Both the position numbers and the translations under genes were made by a program. DNA of 64,000 bases from an uncultured candidate division Zixibacteria bacterium (lineage in GTDB: Bacteria > Zixibacteria > MSB-5A5 > GN15 > PGXB01), in NCBI GenBank assembly GCA_937925655.1, contig CALAMC010000036.1, positions 75,537 through 139,536 of the forward strand, given 5' to 3'. Shown piece after piece: positions 26,410-34,361 of this stretch; position 1 is the stretch's first letter; the number at the start of each line of letters is the position of its first letter. A model generated the notes under the pieces. It did no database searches, was not told the DNA's origin, and was given only the letters and a program-made list of their open reading frames with translations.

Positions 26410-27650
26410 CAGGAAATCTCCAGAATGGCCCGGCGGAGCATTTCCAAGGCGGCATAAACCGAACGCCCGCGGTTCATTTCCCGATCCATACCGAAGGTAA
26501 ATTTTCGGGAATGAACCATCTCTTTGGAAGCGACGGCGATAAAAGTCGTCCCGACGGGTTTGTCATCGGTTCCCCCGTCGGGGCCGGCAATTCCGGTTAT
26601 GGCGACGCCGTAATCGACGCCGTATTTCTGAATCAAACCTCTGGCCATAGCCTCGGCCACCGGGGTCGAGACGGCGCCGAAATCATCGATTAACTGCGGC
26701 GTTATATCCAGCAGGTCGCATTTGGATTTATTGGAATAGACCACGACGCCGCGATCGAACCAGGCCGAAGAACCGGGCACCGAGGTGATTTGCCCGGCCA
26801 GCAGGCCGGCGGTGCATGATTCCGCCGTGGCCAAGGTCAGGCTTTTGGATTTCAATAAATCGCCCACGACGGCTTCGAGGGTGACATTACCCTCGCCGTA
26901 GATATATTTTCCGGCGGCTTTGCGAATATCGGCGGCGATTTTGGCGGCGTTTTCATCGGCCACGTCGCGAGTGGCTCCGGATGAAATAACTCGCAAATCG
27001 ACCCCGCTGTACGACGGCAGGTAGGCCAGGTGAACCGTTTCAGGAATTCTTATTTCGGGCATGATCAATTCGGCCAGGGCCGACTCAATAATCCCGGTCG
27101 TGCGCAATTTAATGATGGACAGGTGCTCCTGCCGTGAGCGCGCCTGCAACATCGGAATCAACTCATCGTCGACAATCTGCATCATTTCGCGGGGCACGCC
27201 CGGAAGGGACACGAATATTTTGCCTTCTTCGGCGATCACGATTCCCACCGCCGATCCGAATTTGTTGGGAAGGTAGGTCGCCCCCTGCGGCAAAAGGGCC
27301 TGGTTCTGGTTTATCGAAGGCATTTTGATGCCGCGGCGGGCATAGCGGCTTTTGATATCTTCGAGAATATCCTCATGAAAAACCAGATTGCGTTTGAAAA
27401 CCTTGACAATGACTTTTTTGGTAATGTCATCATCGGTCGGGCCCAGACCGCCGGTGGTAACAATCAGGTCGGCGCGTTTCAGGGCCTGATAGAAGACTTC
27501 TTCCATGCTTTTCAAGTCATCGCCGACGGCCGTTTTGTAGCGGACCGACAGCCCGATGTCGGCCAGCCGCCGGGCGATATAAACCGAGTCCGTATCAACG
27601 GTGTGACCGGTGATTATCTCGTCCCCGATAGAAATCAATTCTACTATCAT
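26409..27650 (-). CDS. cinA: CinA: NMN deamidase / competence-damage protein
   Basis: A two-domain protein of 413 residues. The N-terminal MoaB-like (COG1058) domain, with IGDEIITGHTVDTDS and VTTGGLGPTDDD, hydrolyses ADP-ribose-type substrates in studied members. The C-terminal PncC domain (ATAESCTAGLLAGQI ... VAITGIAGPDGG) deamidates nicotinamide mononucleotide for NAD recycling. The ATG at 27650 (MIVELISIG) fits the family; six extra codons upstream are not needed. A TATAAT box lies at 27665-27660, only nine bases before this ATG, so a nearly leaderless transcript is possible. It is followed by thpR and recA. Confidence 0.93.
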   Translation of the reverse strand: MIVELISIGDEIITGHTVDTDSVYIARRLADIGLSVRYKTAVGDDLKSMEEVFYQALKRADLIVTTGGLGPTDDDITKKVIVKVFKRNLVFHEDILEDIKSRYARRGIKMPSINQNQALLPQGATYLPNKFGSAVGIVIAEEGKIFVSLPGVPREMMQIVDDELIPMLQARSRQEHLSIIKLRTTGIIESALAELIMPEIRIPETVHLAYLPSYSGVDLRVISSGATRDVADENAAKIAADIRKAAGKYIYGEGNVTLEAVVGDLLKSKSLTLATAESCTAGLLAGQITSVPGSSAWFDRGVVVYSNKSKCDLLDITPQLIDDFGAVSTPVAEAMARGLIQKYGVDYGVAITGIAGPDGGTDDKPVGTTFIAVASKEMVHSRKFTFGMDREMNRGRSVYAALEMLRRAILEIS

Positions 27651-27677
27651 AATTTGGAGATTATACAAAATTGTACA

Positions 27678-28139
27678 CTAAAGCACACTTAAAATATAAA
27701 TCACGATCTGTGTCAGGATATTGGCTTGAATGCCCGCCACGACATCGTCGGCGGTTACCCCCCAGCCTTTGGGAAGTTTTTCGGCGGCGTCGGCCGGAAA
27801 AATTTTTACGGCATCGAAACCGCGAAAGGTGACAAAGGCGATGATGTAATTGGTCAGGCCGTAGGGCACAAAAAGCAGTGCGATAAACATCCCGGCCCAT
27901 TCATCGACCACGATTTTTTTGGCGTCATGGCCGAGCGTATGTTCGGCGGCGGAGGCTATTATCACGGAAAACAAAGTCATCGCTATGGCCGCAAGGCCCA
28001 GAATGGCGGGATGGTCACCAATTAAAAACCAGGCAATGAGCCAGGCCGGAACGGTTCCGGTTGTCCCCGGCACGATCGGGCTGCACCCGGAATAAAACCC
28101 GGTCGCCAGTAGCTTAATAAGAAAGCCTTTTATATTCAT
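27678..28139 (-). CDS. pgpA: Phosphatidylglycerophosphatase A
   Basis: Membrane phosphatase of 153 residues that removes the phosphate from phosphatidylglycerol phosphate to make phosphatidylglycerol. Motifs include GTTGTVPAWLIAW, then DEWAGMFIAL and the C-terminal DDVVAGI-type end of the PgpA fold. Three to four membrane helices. It starts directly after pgsA (adjacent stop/start), so the two consecutive steps of phosphatidylglycerol synthesis are cotranscribed. Length is normal. Confidence 0.93.
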   Translation of the reverse strand: MNIKGFLIKLLATGFYSGCSPIVPGTTGTVPAWLIAWFLIGDHPAILGLAAIAMTLFSVIIASAAEHTLGHDAKKIVVDEWAGMFIALLFVPYGLTNYIIAFVTFRGFDAVKIFPADAAEKLPKGWGVTADDVVAGIQANILTQIVIYILSVL

Positions 28140-28724
28140 TTACAGTGAGCTCTTCATGAGGCTGTAGTACTTAATCATATAATCGACGCCGGTGTAAAGC
28201 GTGATAAAAGTGGTCGCTCCCATAAGAATATCGAAGGTCAACTGCCAGTTGAAGTCAATGAGAGTCGCCAGCGGGCTTTGCAGTCCCTTCAGCAACACAT
28301 CCAGCGTTATGACAAGAAGAATAATCGTGATCGTTGTCATTTGCATAATCGTCTTGCCTTTAGCCAGCGGGGTCGGCGAAATAACCCGGCCCTTGTAGGC
28401 GGCGAGCATTCTCAACCCCGTGACAAAAAACTCCCGCGAGACGATCAGCATGACCATCCAGGCCCGGACATAATGGAGCGATACCAGCGCGATAAAAGCG
28501 GAAGCGACCAGGATTTTATCGGCCAGGGGGTCCATGAATTTGCCGAAACCGGTCACGATACCGTATTTGCGGGCATAATGGCCGTCGGCTATATCAGTAA
28601 GGGCCGCAATAAAATAGAGGACACAGCCAAATAGGCGGCTGTAGGGGCTTTCGGACAGAAAGAAAGTCATAAACACCGGCGCCAGAATAATTCTGGTCAG
28701 AGTTAGTTTATTGGGCATATTCAT
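28140..28724 (-). CDS. pgsA: CDP-diacylglycerol-glycerol-3-phosphate 3-phosphatidyltransferase
   Basis: Integral-membrane enzyme of 194 residues that joins CDP-diacylglycerol and glycerol-3-phosphate. The CDP-alcohol phosphotransferase signature is visible as DIADGHYARKYGIVTGFG then KFMDPLADK, with the three Asp and the Gly at canonical spacing. The N-terminal MPNKLTLTRIILAPVFM is a family hallmark. It is first in the pgsA-pgpA pair, ahead of cinA, thpR and recA. No unusual features. Confidence 0.95.
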   Translation of the reverse strand: MNMPNKLTLTRIILAPVFMTFFLSESPYSRLFGCVLYFIAALTDIADGHYARKYGIVTGFGKFMDPLADKILVASAFIALVSLHYVRAWMVMLIVSREFFVTGLRMLAAYKGRVISPTPLAKGKTIMQMTTITIILLVITLDVLLKGLQSPLATLIDFNWQLTFDILMGATTFITLYTGVDYMIKYYSLMKSSL

Positions 28725-28990
28725 GACAGGGGAATCTACTAAGGAAAGAGTCGGGTGTCAATTGATATAAAGCGGCCGCATGCGAAAGGGCAATTTGGCC
28801 CTAATACAATTTGCATCAACTCGTTGCTTCCGAAAAACTTGTACGCATTGCCGCTATCTTCGTCAGGATATTTCAAAATAGAAATGAACATTTTGGGGAA
28901 AAAGCGTCGAATTAAAAAACACGGCGACCCTATATGTTTTTTGATAATTAATATTTTTAGTCCGGCCGTAGGAGCCACCAAGGAGAGAAA

Positions 28991-29866
28991 ATGAAAAAGA
29001 CGCAATTCGTGATTTGTTTGCTTTTTATTTGTGTTTTGAATTTGTCGGCACAGCAGTGTGATTTTCCAGAATTAACCGGGCCATATTTGGGCCAGAAATT
29101 TCCCGGAGATGTTCCGGAGATGTTTGCCCCCGGTCTGGTTTCGAGTCCGGAGGCAAAAGAAATGGGAATAACCTGGATGCCGGACTTGAAGGAGTTTTAT
29201 TTCACCCGGCAGGATCCTTCCGATTCGGATCGTAAATGGGCCATCTGGTACTCAAAAGAAGCAAACGGCATCTGGACAAGGCCGGAAATTGTCGAATTCT
29301 CGGGGACATATCTGGATATCGCGCCCTTTATAACATATGACGGCAAATATATGCTTTTTTATCGCGGCAGTCGAAGCGACACGACTTTCAAAACGGGGAC
29401 ATATATTGCGGAACGCAAAGGTGACAAGTGGACCGAACCGCGCTTTTTTGCCGATGCTTATGTATTAAACACGGCCGATTTTAAAACCTTCTATTGCACC
29501 GAAGGAAAAGAAGACCGGCAGATTTATTATATGACGTATGCCGACGGAGAATTTTCCGAAAAGAAACCGCTTGAAGGTCAACTTAATTCGCCGTTTTTCG
29601 ATGCTCACGGGATGATTTCGCCGGATGGCGATTTTATGTTGTTCGATTCCGACAGGCCGGGCGGTATTGACAAAATTGACATGTACGTCAGTTTTCGTAA
29701 AGGGAATAACTCATGGTCGGAAGGCATCAACCTCGGCGAAAACATCAACAGGGGGCATTTTACCATTCCTTCAATTTCACCCGACGGCAAGTATATTTTT
29801 ATAAATTCGGACAGAGACATTTATTGGGTTTCGGCGAAAGTCATAGACCATTTAAAGAATAAATGA
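28991..29866 (+). CDS. Secreted PD40/WD40-like beta-propeller protein
   Basis: A 291-residue exported protein with a signal peptide (MKKTQFVICLLFICVLNLSAQ). It then has repeated short blades of the PD40 type: WMPDLKEFYFTRQ, DGKYMLFYRGS, SPDGDFMLFDSDRPGG and SPDGKYIFINSDRD, each with the SPDGxxxxFxS pattern of TolB-like propellers. It lacks an OmpA domain, so it is not the usual PD40-OmpA fusion. Role unknown; a substrate- or protein-binding propeller in the periplasm is likely. The gene is alone, with GGAG eight bases before the ATG. Confidence 0.82.
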   Translation: MKKTQFVICLLFICVLNLSAQQCDFPELTGPYLGQKFPGDVPEMFAPGLVSSPEAKEMGITWMPDLKEFYFTRQDPSDSDRKWAIWYSKEANGIWTRPEIVEFSGTYLDIAPFITYDGKYMLFYRGSRSDTTFKTGTYIAERKGDKWTEPRFFADAYVLNTADFKTFYCTEGKEDRQIYYMTYADGEFSEKKPLEGQLNSPFFDAHGMISPDGDFMLFDSDRPGGIDKIDMYVSFRKGNNSWSEGINLGENINRGHFTIPSISPDGKYIFINSDRDIYWVSAKVIDHLKNK

Positions 29867-29876
29867 GGTGTTGAGC

Positions 29877-29899
29877 CCGGCGGGTTTTTGGCCCGCCGG
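29877..29899. terminator. Hairpin between convergent genes
   Basis: CCGGCGGG / CCCGCCGG with TTTTTGG in the loop. It lies between the propeller and the BaeRF3 stops; no T-run follows, so termination is only possible. The core resembles the hairpin at 17711-17735. Confidence 0.4.
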
Positions 29900-29933
29900 A
29901 ATGTATTTCATGTTTTTCCCTATTCGGCTCTTA

Positions 29934-31019
29934 TCAGTAGCGCAGAATGAGTGCGATGCGCCGATGCGTTTCGAGCTGCCCGTTGTCCACGAAGACAACA
30001 TGGCCCTGCTTGCTCATGACCGTCTCGATTATTTCATCGACGGCGTCATCAATGACATCGGGGTCATCAGCATTATCGGCCGGGGTAATATGCATGCCGC
30101 TGTCATCGACACGAGCCGGGAAGTGAAAATCTTTTTCGACCAGTAACAAATGGCCGCGGCCTTCATTGGCCAGCCGCCATACTTCTTCGGCGGTGGACAC
30201 GTATTTACGTTCGCCGACGGCTTTATCCAGTTCCAGCAGGACTTTTCGGCGTTCTTCGGCCAGATTGGCCTCGACCAGCGGCCAGACCAGATTGGCCAGT
30301 TCATGCGGCGGGGTCTTGTCATGACTGCCGGTGACGGTGGTCAGGATGGCCTCGCGATGGGATGTCACTTCGTTAAAAAATGAAAGAAAGCGTTCCACGC
30401 CCACGACCACCAGAGGCAGGGGATCATCGGCCATAAGCGGTTTGAGAGTGGTATCCACCTTGCGGAAAAACTGACGATGCCGTTCGTCGCGATGGGCTGA
30501 TTTTTCGATACCATAACCTCCGGGCAGAGGTTCCTCGCCGCCCGGACCTTCGTGAATGAGCGGAAAGCCGTCTTCCTGAAGCTCGACAAGATCTGCGCGA
30601 GTGCCTTCGTAAAGCCGGGTCGGCTTTTCGCTCAAGGCGAGCACCCAGTACCGCGGGGTTCGGTTCATGGCAAAAACCAGATCGCGGGTATAGAAAGTTT
30701 CTCCCACCACCACTCGTTCTTTCAGCGCAAAGGGCAGATAGATGGCCCGGTCAATGTTGGCGTTGACAAATAGGGCCAGTCCATCCAGAGTATGAGGATA
30801 ATCGACTTTCGATGCCAGCTTCTCAAGCCGCGTAATAAGGTCATCGCTTTGGCGCTTGCCGAGTTCTTGAATTAAGCGGTCGGAGGCCTGTTTGACCAGA
30901 TTTCTGACCCGAATTGGGTCTTGGCGGCTTTCCGGCCTGGCACGGTGGGTGGGCAGAGTAATGGTCACCGAGGGGTAACTTTTAATTTGCTGAAGCGGCA
31001 GGATATCATGGCGATTCAT
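29934..31019 (-). CDS. BaeRF3/Balon-type archaeo-eukaryotic release-factor-like protein
   Basis: A 361-residue cytosolic protein. The opening SVTITLPTHRARPESRQDPIR is the typical start of the bacterial archaeo-eukaryotic release factor family 3 (BaeRF3), whose member Balon is a ribosome hibernation factor that binds the ribosomal A site. The middle has a VVVGVERFLSFFNE strand (eL30/eRF1-domain 2-like), and the C-terminal third (RGHLLLVEKDFHFPAR ... GHVVFVDN) is an eRF1 domain-3/pelota-like fold. It lacks the GGQ peptide-release motif, in agreement with hibernation rather than termination. Family match is by pattern only. GGAG precedes the ATG; a TATAAT box lies about 100 bases upstream. Confidence 0.72.
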   Translation of the reverse strand: MNRHDILPLQQIKSYPSVTITLPTHRARPESRQDPIRVRNLVKQASDRLIQELGKRQSDDLITRLEKLASKVDYPHTLDGLALFVNANIDRAIYLPFALKERVVVGETFYTRDLVFAMNRTPRYWVLALSEKPTRLYEGTRADLVELQEDGFPLIHEGPGGEEPLPGGYGIEKSAHRDERHRQFFRKVDTTLKPLMADDPLPLVVVGVERFLSFFNEVTSHREAILTTVTGSHDKTPPHELANLVWPLVEANLAEERRKVLLELDKAVGERKYVSTAEEVWRLANEGRGHLLLVEKDFHFPARVDDSGMHITPADNADDPDVIDDAVDEIIETVMSKQGHVVFVDNGQLETHRRIALILRY

Positions 31020-31120
31020 TTGGTTTTCTCCTTTTTTTATCTTTCGAATCCGGGTCGTTCAATCGCAATCTTCCTGTGTCATAACCCGGTCATTGAGTTT
31101 TCAAAGGGACGGTCTTAATT

Positions 31121-31126
31121 ATTATA
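31121..31126 (-). promoter_or_regulatory. -10 box for the BaeRF3 gene
   Basis: A perfect TATAAT on the minus strand, about 100 bases before the ATG. The -35 position (TGGTCG) is weak. It is a plausible sigma-A-type promoter but not proven. Confidence 0.4.
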
Positions 31127-31210
31127 CTCTTAAGATTATTTTGCGACCATTAAATCGACGGGAACCCCTGTTTTAAAGCCCGGTTGGCCGATACCATCGG
31201 ACATAAACAA

Positions 31211-31233
31211 AAACCCCGCCTTCGGCGGGGTTT
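31211..31233 (-). terminator. Terminator in rplS copy A
   Basis: AAACCCCGCC / GGCGGGGTTT stem with loop GAA on the minus strand, followed by TTGTTTA. Its loop is the complement of the one in copy B (TTC on the minus strand). Confidence 0.75.
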
Positions 31234-31258
31234 CATAGTCGACATGAATCAGGCAAGA

Positions 31259-31345
31259 TTATTCATCCGCTTTTTCCTGCGGCTGGTCGGCGTCTTGTTG
31301 GGCCAGCGCCTCATCCAGTTTTTCCTGAATACGGGCCGATTTGCC
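31259..31345 (-). pseudogene. Truncated rplS 3' end (remnant)
   Basis: Encodes only GKSARIQEKLDEALAQ and 12 further residues of an L19 C-terminus, in frame to a TAA stop, with nothing upstream: at 31346 homology to rplS stops abruptly. It lies 1.9 kb from the intact rplS (33195-33590) on the same strand. Five residue changes relative to the intact gene suggest it is not a fresh tandem copy. Confidence 0.85.
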
Positions 31346-31457
31346 ATATATCCAGCCCCAAAAGCAGGAGGATTCATAAAAACGCCGTGATAATTGAGAA
31401 AACTCGGCCGCTTGAGAAACTCTATGTAATGTAATCTATCATATAGGAGAAACTGCT

Positions 31458-33011
31458 ATGCGGATTGTCAAAACCCAAGTTGGTGGCGTGTCAACGTCTT
31501 ATCTTATTTTGGCGGCCATTATAGGTATCTTGTTAATGGCACAATCAACACCTGCGGCCGGATGGCCGGTCTGGCCGGACAGCTCGTGGCATGATATTTC
31601 GGCCACTTATGGCCTGCCGCAGGGAACCGAATCGGGCTATATTTATATGCATCCCGGCGTCGATTTCCATGTCCCAGCCGCAACTCCGGTCTATGCCATC
31701 AATTCGGGGTATGTCAAGGCCTTTATAACCCTTCCCGACGCGGCAAACCCGAATGCCATGTGGCGCATCGTTGTCGGCAATACCGAAGGCAGCGGCAATT
31801 GCGATGGGTATATGTATGCCCACCTGGATTATTTCACCGCATTTACGATAGCCGGCATCAGAGTCGGCCAATGGGTGGATGAAGGCCAATACCTCGGCGA
31901 CGTTGTTGACTTCCACGACCCTTCCGTCCCCAACCACCTGCATATGTCAATAATAAACTACGCCGGCGATTCCGCACAATGGGCCGGCAACTTTTATAGT
32001 TGGATTTATACCGGCAATCCTCTGGATTCCATTGCCCCGATGGATGACATCACACCCCCCGTCATCGAAAACGCCTATGGCAATCAATTGCTCGCCTTTT
32101 TCAATCCGACTTTGACCGGCTATTTCGGCGAGGGGGAACCGATTTCCGGTGATGTCGATATCATCGCCCGCATTTACGATAACAATTACTTCACCTCATG
32201 GAAAAATACGCCCTACGAAGTTCTCTATAAAATCGAAGGAAATTCCTCCATACCGTGGACTTCATCCGTATGTTTTAATAAACGATTTGGAACATACGAC
32301 TCCATATATGTCATTGCTCCCGTAGTATATCAGTATGATGCGATCTGCAATACCCAGTACATCTGGAATATCAAGCAGGAATACTATTACAATCTGACCA
32401 ATACCGACAATGACTCGCTAATCGAAGTCAGTGACTACGCCGGTTGCTGGAAAACCCCTTACTTCCAAAATGGCGAGTATAAGGTTTTTGTCAAAGCCCT
32501 TGATAAGGCCGGCAACAGTGCCGTCGATTCCATGACCGTCACCGTCGCCAACTATTTTGAGCTTGGCGGGACGATCGATCTGGCTGATGATAATCCTAAC
32601 CTGGCCGGAACAATAATTACCGCAATCGAAAACGGCGCCGCCGATACCACCGTATCCGACGGCTCCTACAGTATTCCCAATGTCGGCGGGGCGGTACAAA
32701 TTATCCGCATCTCACGGTCCGGCTACTTTACCCGGGATACCACTCTTTTCATGATTGAAAATGGGACTCTGAATCTGGAACTGGAAGCAAAACCCTATAT
32801 CTGCGGCGATGTCAACGCCGATGAAACGGTCAACCTTATTGATATATTATACCTCATTGACTACAAGTATGGGACTCCTCCCGGCCCAGCCCCGCAGCCG
32901 GAAGAGGCCGGCGATGTCAACAACGATGGTAGCATCAATTTGATCGATATATTATATGTGATCGACTATAAGTATGGCACTCCGCCCGGCCCCGAACCGA
33001 ATTGCGGGTAG
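31458..33011 (+). CDS. Secreted M23 metallopeptidase with dockerin-like module
   Basis: A 517-residue exported protein. After the signal segment (~residues 1-33) comes an M23/LytM domain with H65xxxD69 in HPGVDFH, H122 in AHLDY and the H160xH162 pair, the zinc-ligand set of active peptidoglycan endopeptidases. A middle beta-sandwich region (about 190-350) and a carboxypeptidase-regulatory-like domain (ELGGTIDLADDNPN...) follow. The C-terminal 65 residues have two dockerin-like calcium loops, DVNADETVNLIDILYLIDY and DVNNDGSINLIDILYVIDY, each followed by KYGTPPGP. GGAG eight bases before the ATG. Oriented opposite to rplS and bounded by duplicated rplS ends. Confidence 0.85.
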   Translation: MRIVKTQVGGVSTSYLILAAIIGILLMAQSTPAAGWPVWPDSSWHDISATYGLPQGTESGYIYMHPGVDFHVPAATPVYAINSGYVKAFITLPDAANPNAMWRIVVGNTEGSGNCDGYMYAHLDYFTAFTIAGIRVGQWVDEGQYLGDVVDFHDPSVPNHLHMSIINYAGDSAQWAGNFYSWIYTGNPLDSIAPMDDITPPVIENAYGNQLLAFFNPTLTGYFGEGEPISGDVDIIARIYDNNYFTSWKNTPYEVLYKIEGNSSIPWTSSVCFNKRFGTYDSIYVIAPVVYQYDAICNTQYIWNIKQEYYYNLTNTDNDSLIEVSDYAGCWKTPYFQNGEYKVFVKALDKAGNSAVDSMTVTVANYFELGGTIDLADDNPNLAGTIITAIENGAADTTVSDGSYSIPNVGGAVQIIRISRSGYFTRDTTLFMIENGTLNLELEAKPYICGDVNADETVNLIDILYLIDYKYGTPPGPAPQPEEAGDVNNDGSINLIDILYVIDYKYGTPPGPEPNCG

Positions 33012-33035
33012 ATTAAATGCCTCTTGTTTCATATA

Positions 33036-33075
33036 ATGTTGGGACATGCGAGTATTACAAAGCATGGCCCGACAT
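33036..33075 (+). terminator. Imperfect inverted repeat after the M23 gene
   Basis: ATGTTGGGACATGC and GCATGGCCCGACAT, 12 of 14 pairs, with a 12-nt loop. Followed by ATTATTATTTTCC, so it may terminate the M23 transcript. Confidence 0.5.
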
Positions 33076-33140
33076 ATTATTATTTTCCGTGCTCGAACCG
33101 CCATAGAAATTCAGATGGTCATAATTAAAAATATGTCCCC

Positions 33141-33281
33141 AAAACAAAACCCCGCCGAAGGCGGGGTTTCATAGTCGACATGAATCAGGCAAGATTATTC
33201 TTCCGTCTTTTCCTGCGGCTGGTCGTCGGCTTGTTGGGCCAGCGCCTCATCCAGTTTTTCCTGAATACGGGCCGATTTGCC
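33141..33281. repeat. Copy B of the rplS 3'-end duplication
   Basis: The half of the 141-bp duplication that is joined to the intact rplS gene; see 31205-31345. It includes the C-terminal 28 codons, the stop and the terminator. Confidence 0.9.
33147..33169 (-). terminator. Terminator of the ffh-rplS operon
   Basis: On the minus strand AAACCCCGCC-TTC-GGCGGGGTTT followed by TGTTTTGG, 26 bases past the rplS stop. Confidence 0.85.
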
Positions 33282-33590
33282 GGTCAAATCGCGGAGATAG
33301 TACAATTTGGCGCGGCGGACTTTTCCCTGACGCACGCGGGTGATCTTGTCGATATTGGGTGAGTGGAGCGGGAATATGCGCTCGATCCCGACGCCATAGG
33401 ACATTTTGCGGACGGTGAACGTTTCGCCGGTTCCGCTGCCTTTGCGACCGATAACCGTGCCCTGGAAGACCTGAACACGTTCTTTATCGCCTTCTTTGAT
33501 TTTCACGTGGACTTTGACCGTGTCGCCAGACGAAAATTCCGGGACTTTATCGCGGAAAAAGCCTTTTTCCACCTGATTAATTCGTTTCAT
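33195..33590 (-). CDS. rplS: 50S ribosomal protein L19
   Basis: Ribosomal protein of 131 residues that sits at the subunit interface. The KGFFRDKVPEFSSGDTVKVHVKI start, VFQGTVIGRKGSGTGETFTVRKMS and VERIFPLHSPNIDKITRV segments are diagnostic. A C-terminal ~15-residue Gln/Glu/Asp-rich tail is longer than in E. coli. It is last in the ffh-rpsP-khpA-rimM-trmD-rplS operon. Its last 28 codons and terminator are duplicated 1.9 kb downstream. Confidence 0.97.
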   Translation of the reverse strand: MKRINQVEKGFFRDKVPEFSSGDTVKVHVKIKEGDKERVQVFQGTVIGRKGSGTGETFTVRKMSYGVGIERIFPLHSPNIDKITRVRQGKVRRAKLYYLRDLTGKSARIQEKLDEALAQQADDQPQEKTEE

Positions 33591-33605
33591 TGGTTGTACC
33601 TCAAT

Positions 33606-34361
33606 CTATTCGTTTTCGTTATATTCCGCTTCTTTCAATTTATTCAGAAACTCTATTTCATCTTTGGCCAGCTCGATTCTATCGAGCAATTCCGGCCTTT
33701 TAAAATAAGTTTTTTTCAATGCTTCGCGGCGCCGGAAGTTTTCAATCTCCTTGTGGTTGCCGCCCAGAAGCGTTTCCGGGACGTTTATGCCTTTATACTC
33801 TTCGGGTCTGGTGTAAACCGGCGCCCCGAGGATTTTCTCGACGTGCGAATCGGCCAGAGCGGACTCGAAATTGCCCAGCACGCCCGGTATCAGGCGGACG
33901 ACGGCATCGAGCATAACCGCCGCGGCCGGCTCGCCGCCGGTCAATACATAATCGCCGATCGAAACCTCCTCGATTTCATAAAGCTCCAGAAGTCTTTCAT
34001 CGACTCCCAGGTAATGGCCGCAAATCACGGTCAACCGGTTCAGTAAAGAATACTCGACCGCCTGGGGCTGGTCAAACAGCCTGCCCCCGGCCGACGTGAG
34101 GATGATTTTTTCGTCCTCATTAACCCAAGCGCTGTACCCGAGCGCACCGAGACACCGGTCGAGCGGCTCCACCATCAGGACCATCCCCCCTCCACCACCA
34201 AACGGTTTATCGTCGGCAGTATTATGACGATCCGTCGTGAAATCGCGCAGGTTGATTATTTCTATGTCAAAGAGCCGCTTTTCGCGTCCCCGACCGATTA
34301 TCGACTGATTAACTACCGAATCGAAATAGGCCGGAAACAGGGTTATAATTTCAATTTTCAT
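33606..34361 (-). CDS. trmD: tRNA (guanine37-N1)-methyltransferase
   Basis: SPOUT-family enzyme that makes m1G37 in tRNA to prevent frameshifting; 251 residues from the ATG at 34361. Motifs: MKIEIITLFP at the start, DDKPFGGGGGMVLM, and the SAM knot region VSIGDYVLTGGEPAA followed by PGVLGN. An in-frame TTG at 34373 has a better-spaced SD (GGAGGGG, four to six bases) than the ATG and would add four residues; either is possible. It overlaps the end of rimM. Normal in length and order. Confidence 0.95.
   Translation of the reverse strand: MKIEIITLFPAYFDSVVNQSIIGRGREKRLFDIEIINLRDFTTDRHNTADDKPFGGGGGMVLMVEPLDRCLGALGYSAWVNEDEKIILTSAGGRLFDQPQAVEYSLLNRLTVICGHYLGVDERLLELYEIEEVSIGDYVLTGGEPAAAVMLDAVVRLIPGVLGNFESALADSHVEKILGAPVYTRPEEYKGINVPETLLGGNHKEIENFRRREALKKTYFKRPELLDRIELAKDEIEFLNKLKEAEYNENE

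Larger units (their letters stand above)
31205..31345. repeat. Copy A of the rplS 3'-end duplication
   Basis: 141 bp aligned without gaps to 33141-33281 (offset 1936), about 131 of 141 identical. It contains the last 28 codons of an L19 gene in frame with a stop at 31259-31261, plus the terminator. The differences keep the reading frame (ends QQDADQPQEKADE instead of QQADDQPQEKTEE). Confidence 0.9.
31020..31457. other. 438-bp region between BaeRF3 and the M23/dockerin gene
   Basis: Contains the BaeRF3 promoter region (31020-31150), a 141-bp partial copy of the rplS 3' end with its terminator (31205-31345), and 112 bases of AT-rich leader before the M23 gene. No complete ORF. Confidence 0.7.

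Noticed and set aside
31184..31390. A 68-codon plus-strand frame in the rplS copy A region
   Set aside because: It is the antisense of the L19 C-terminal repeat. The same shadow appears at 33180-33362 opposite the intact gene.
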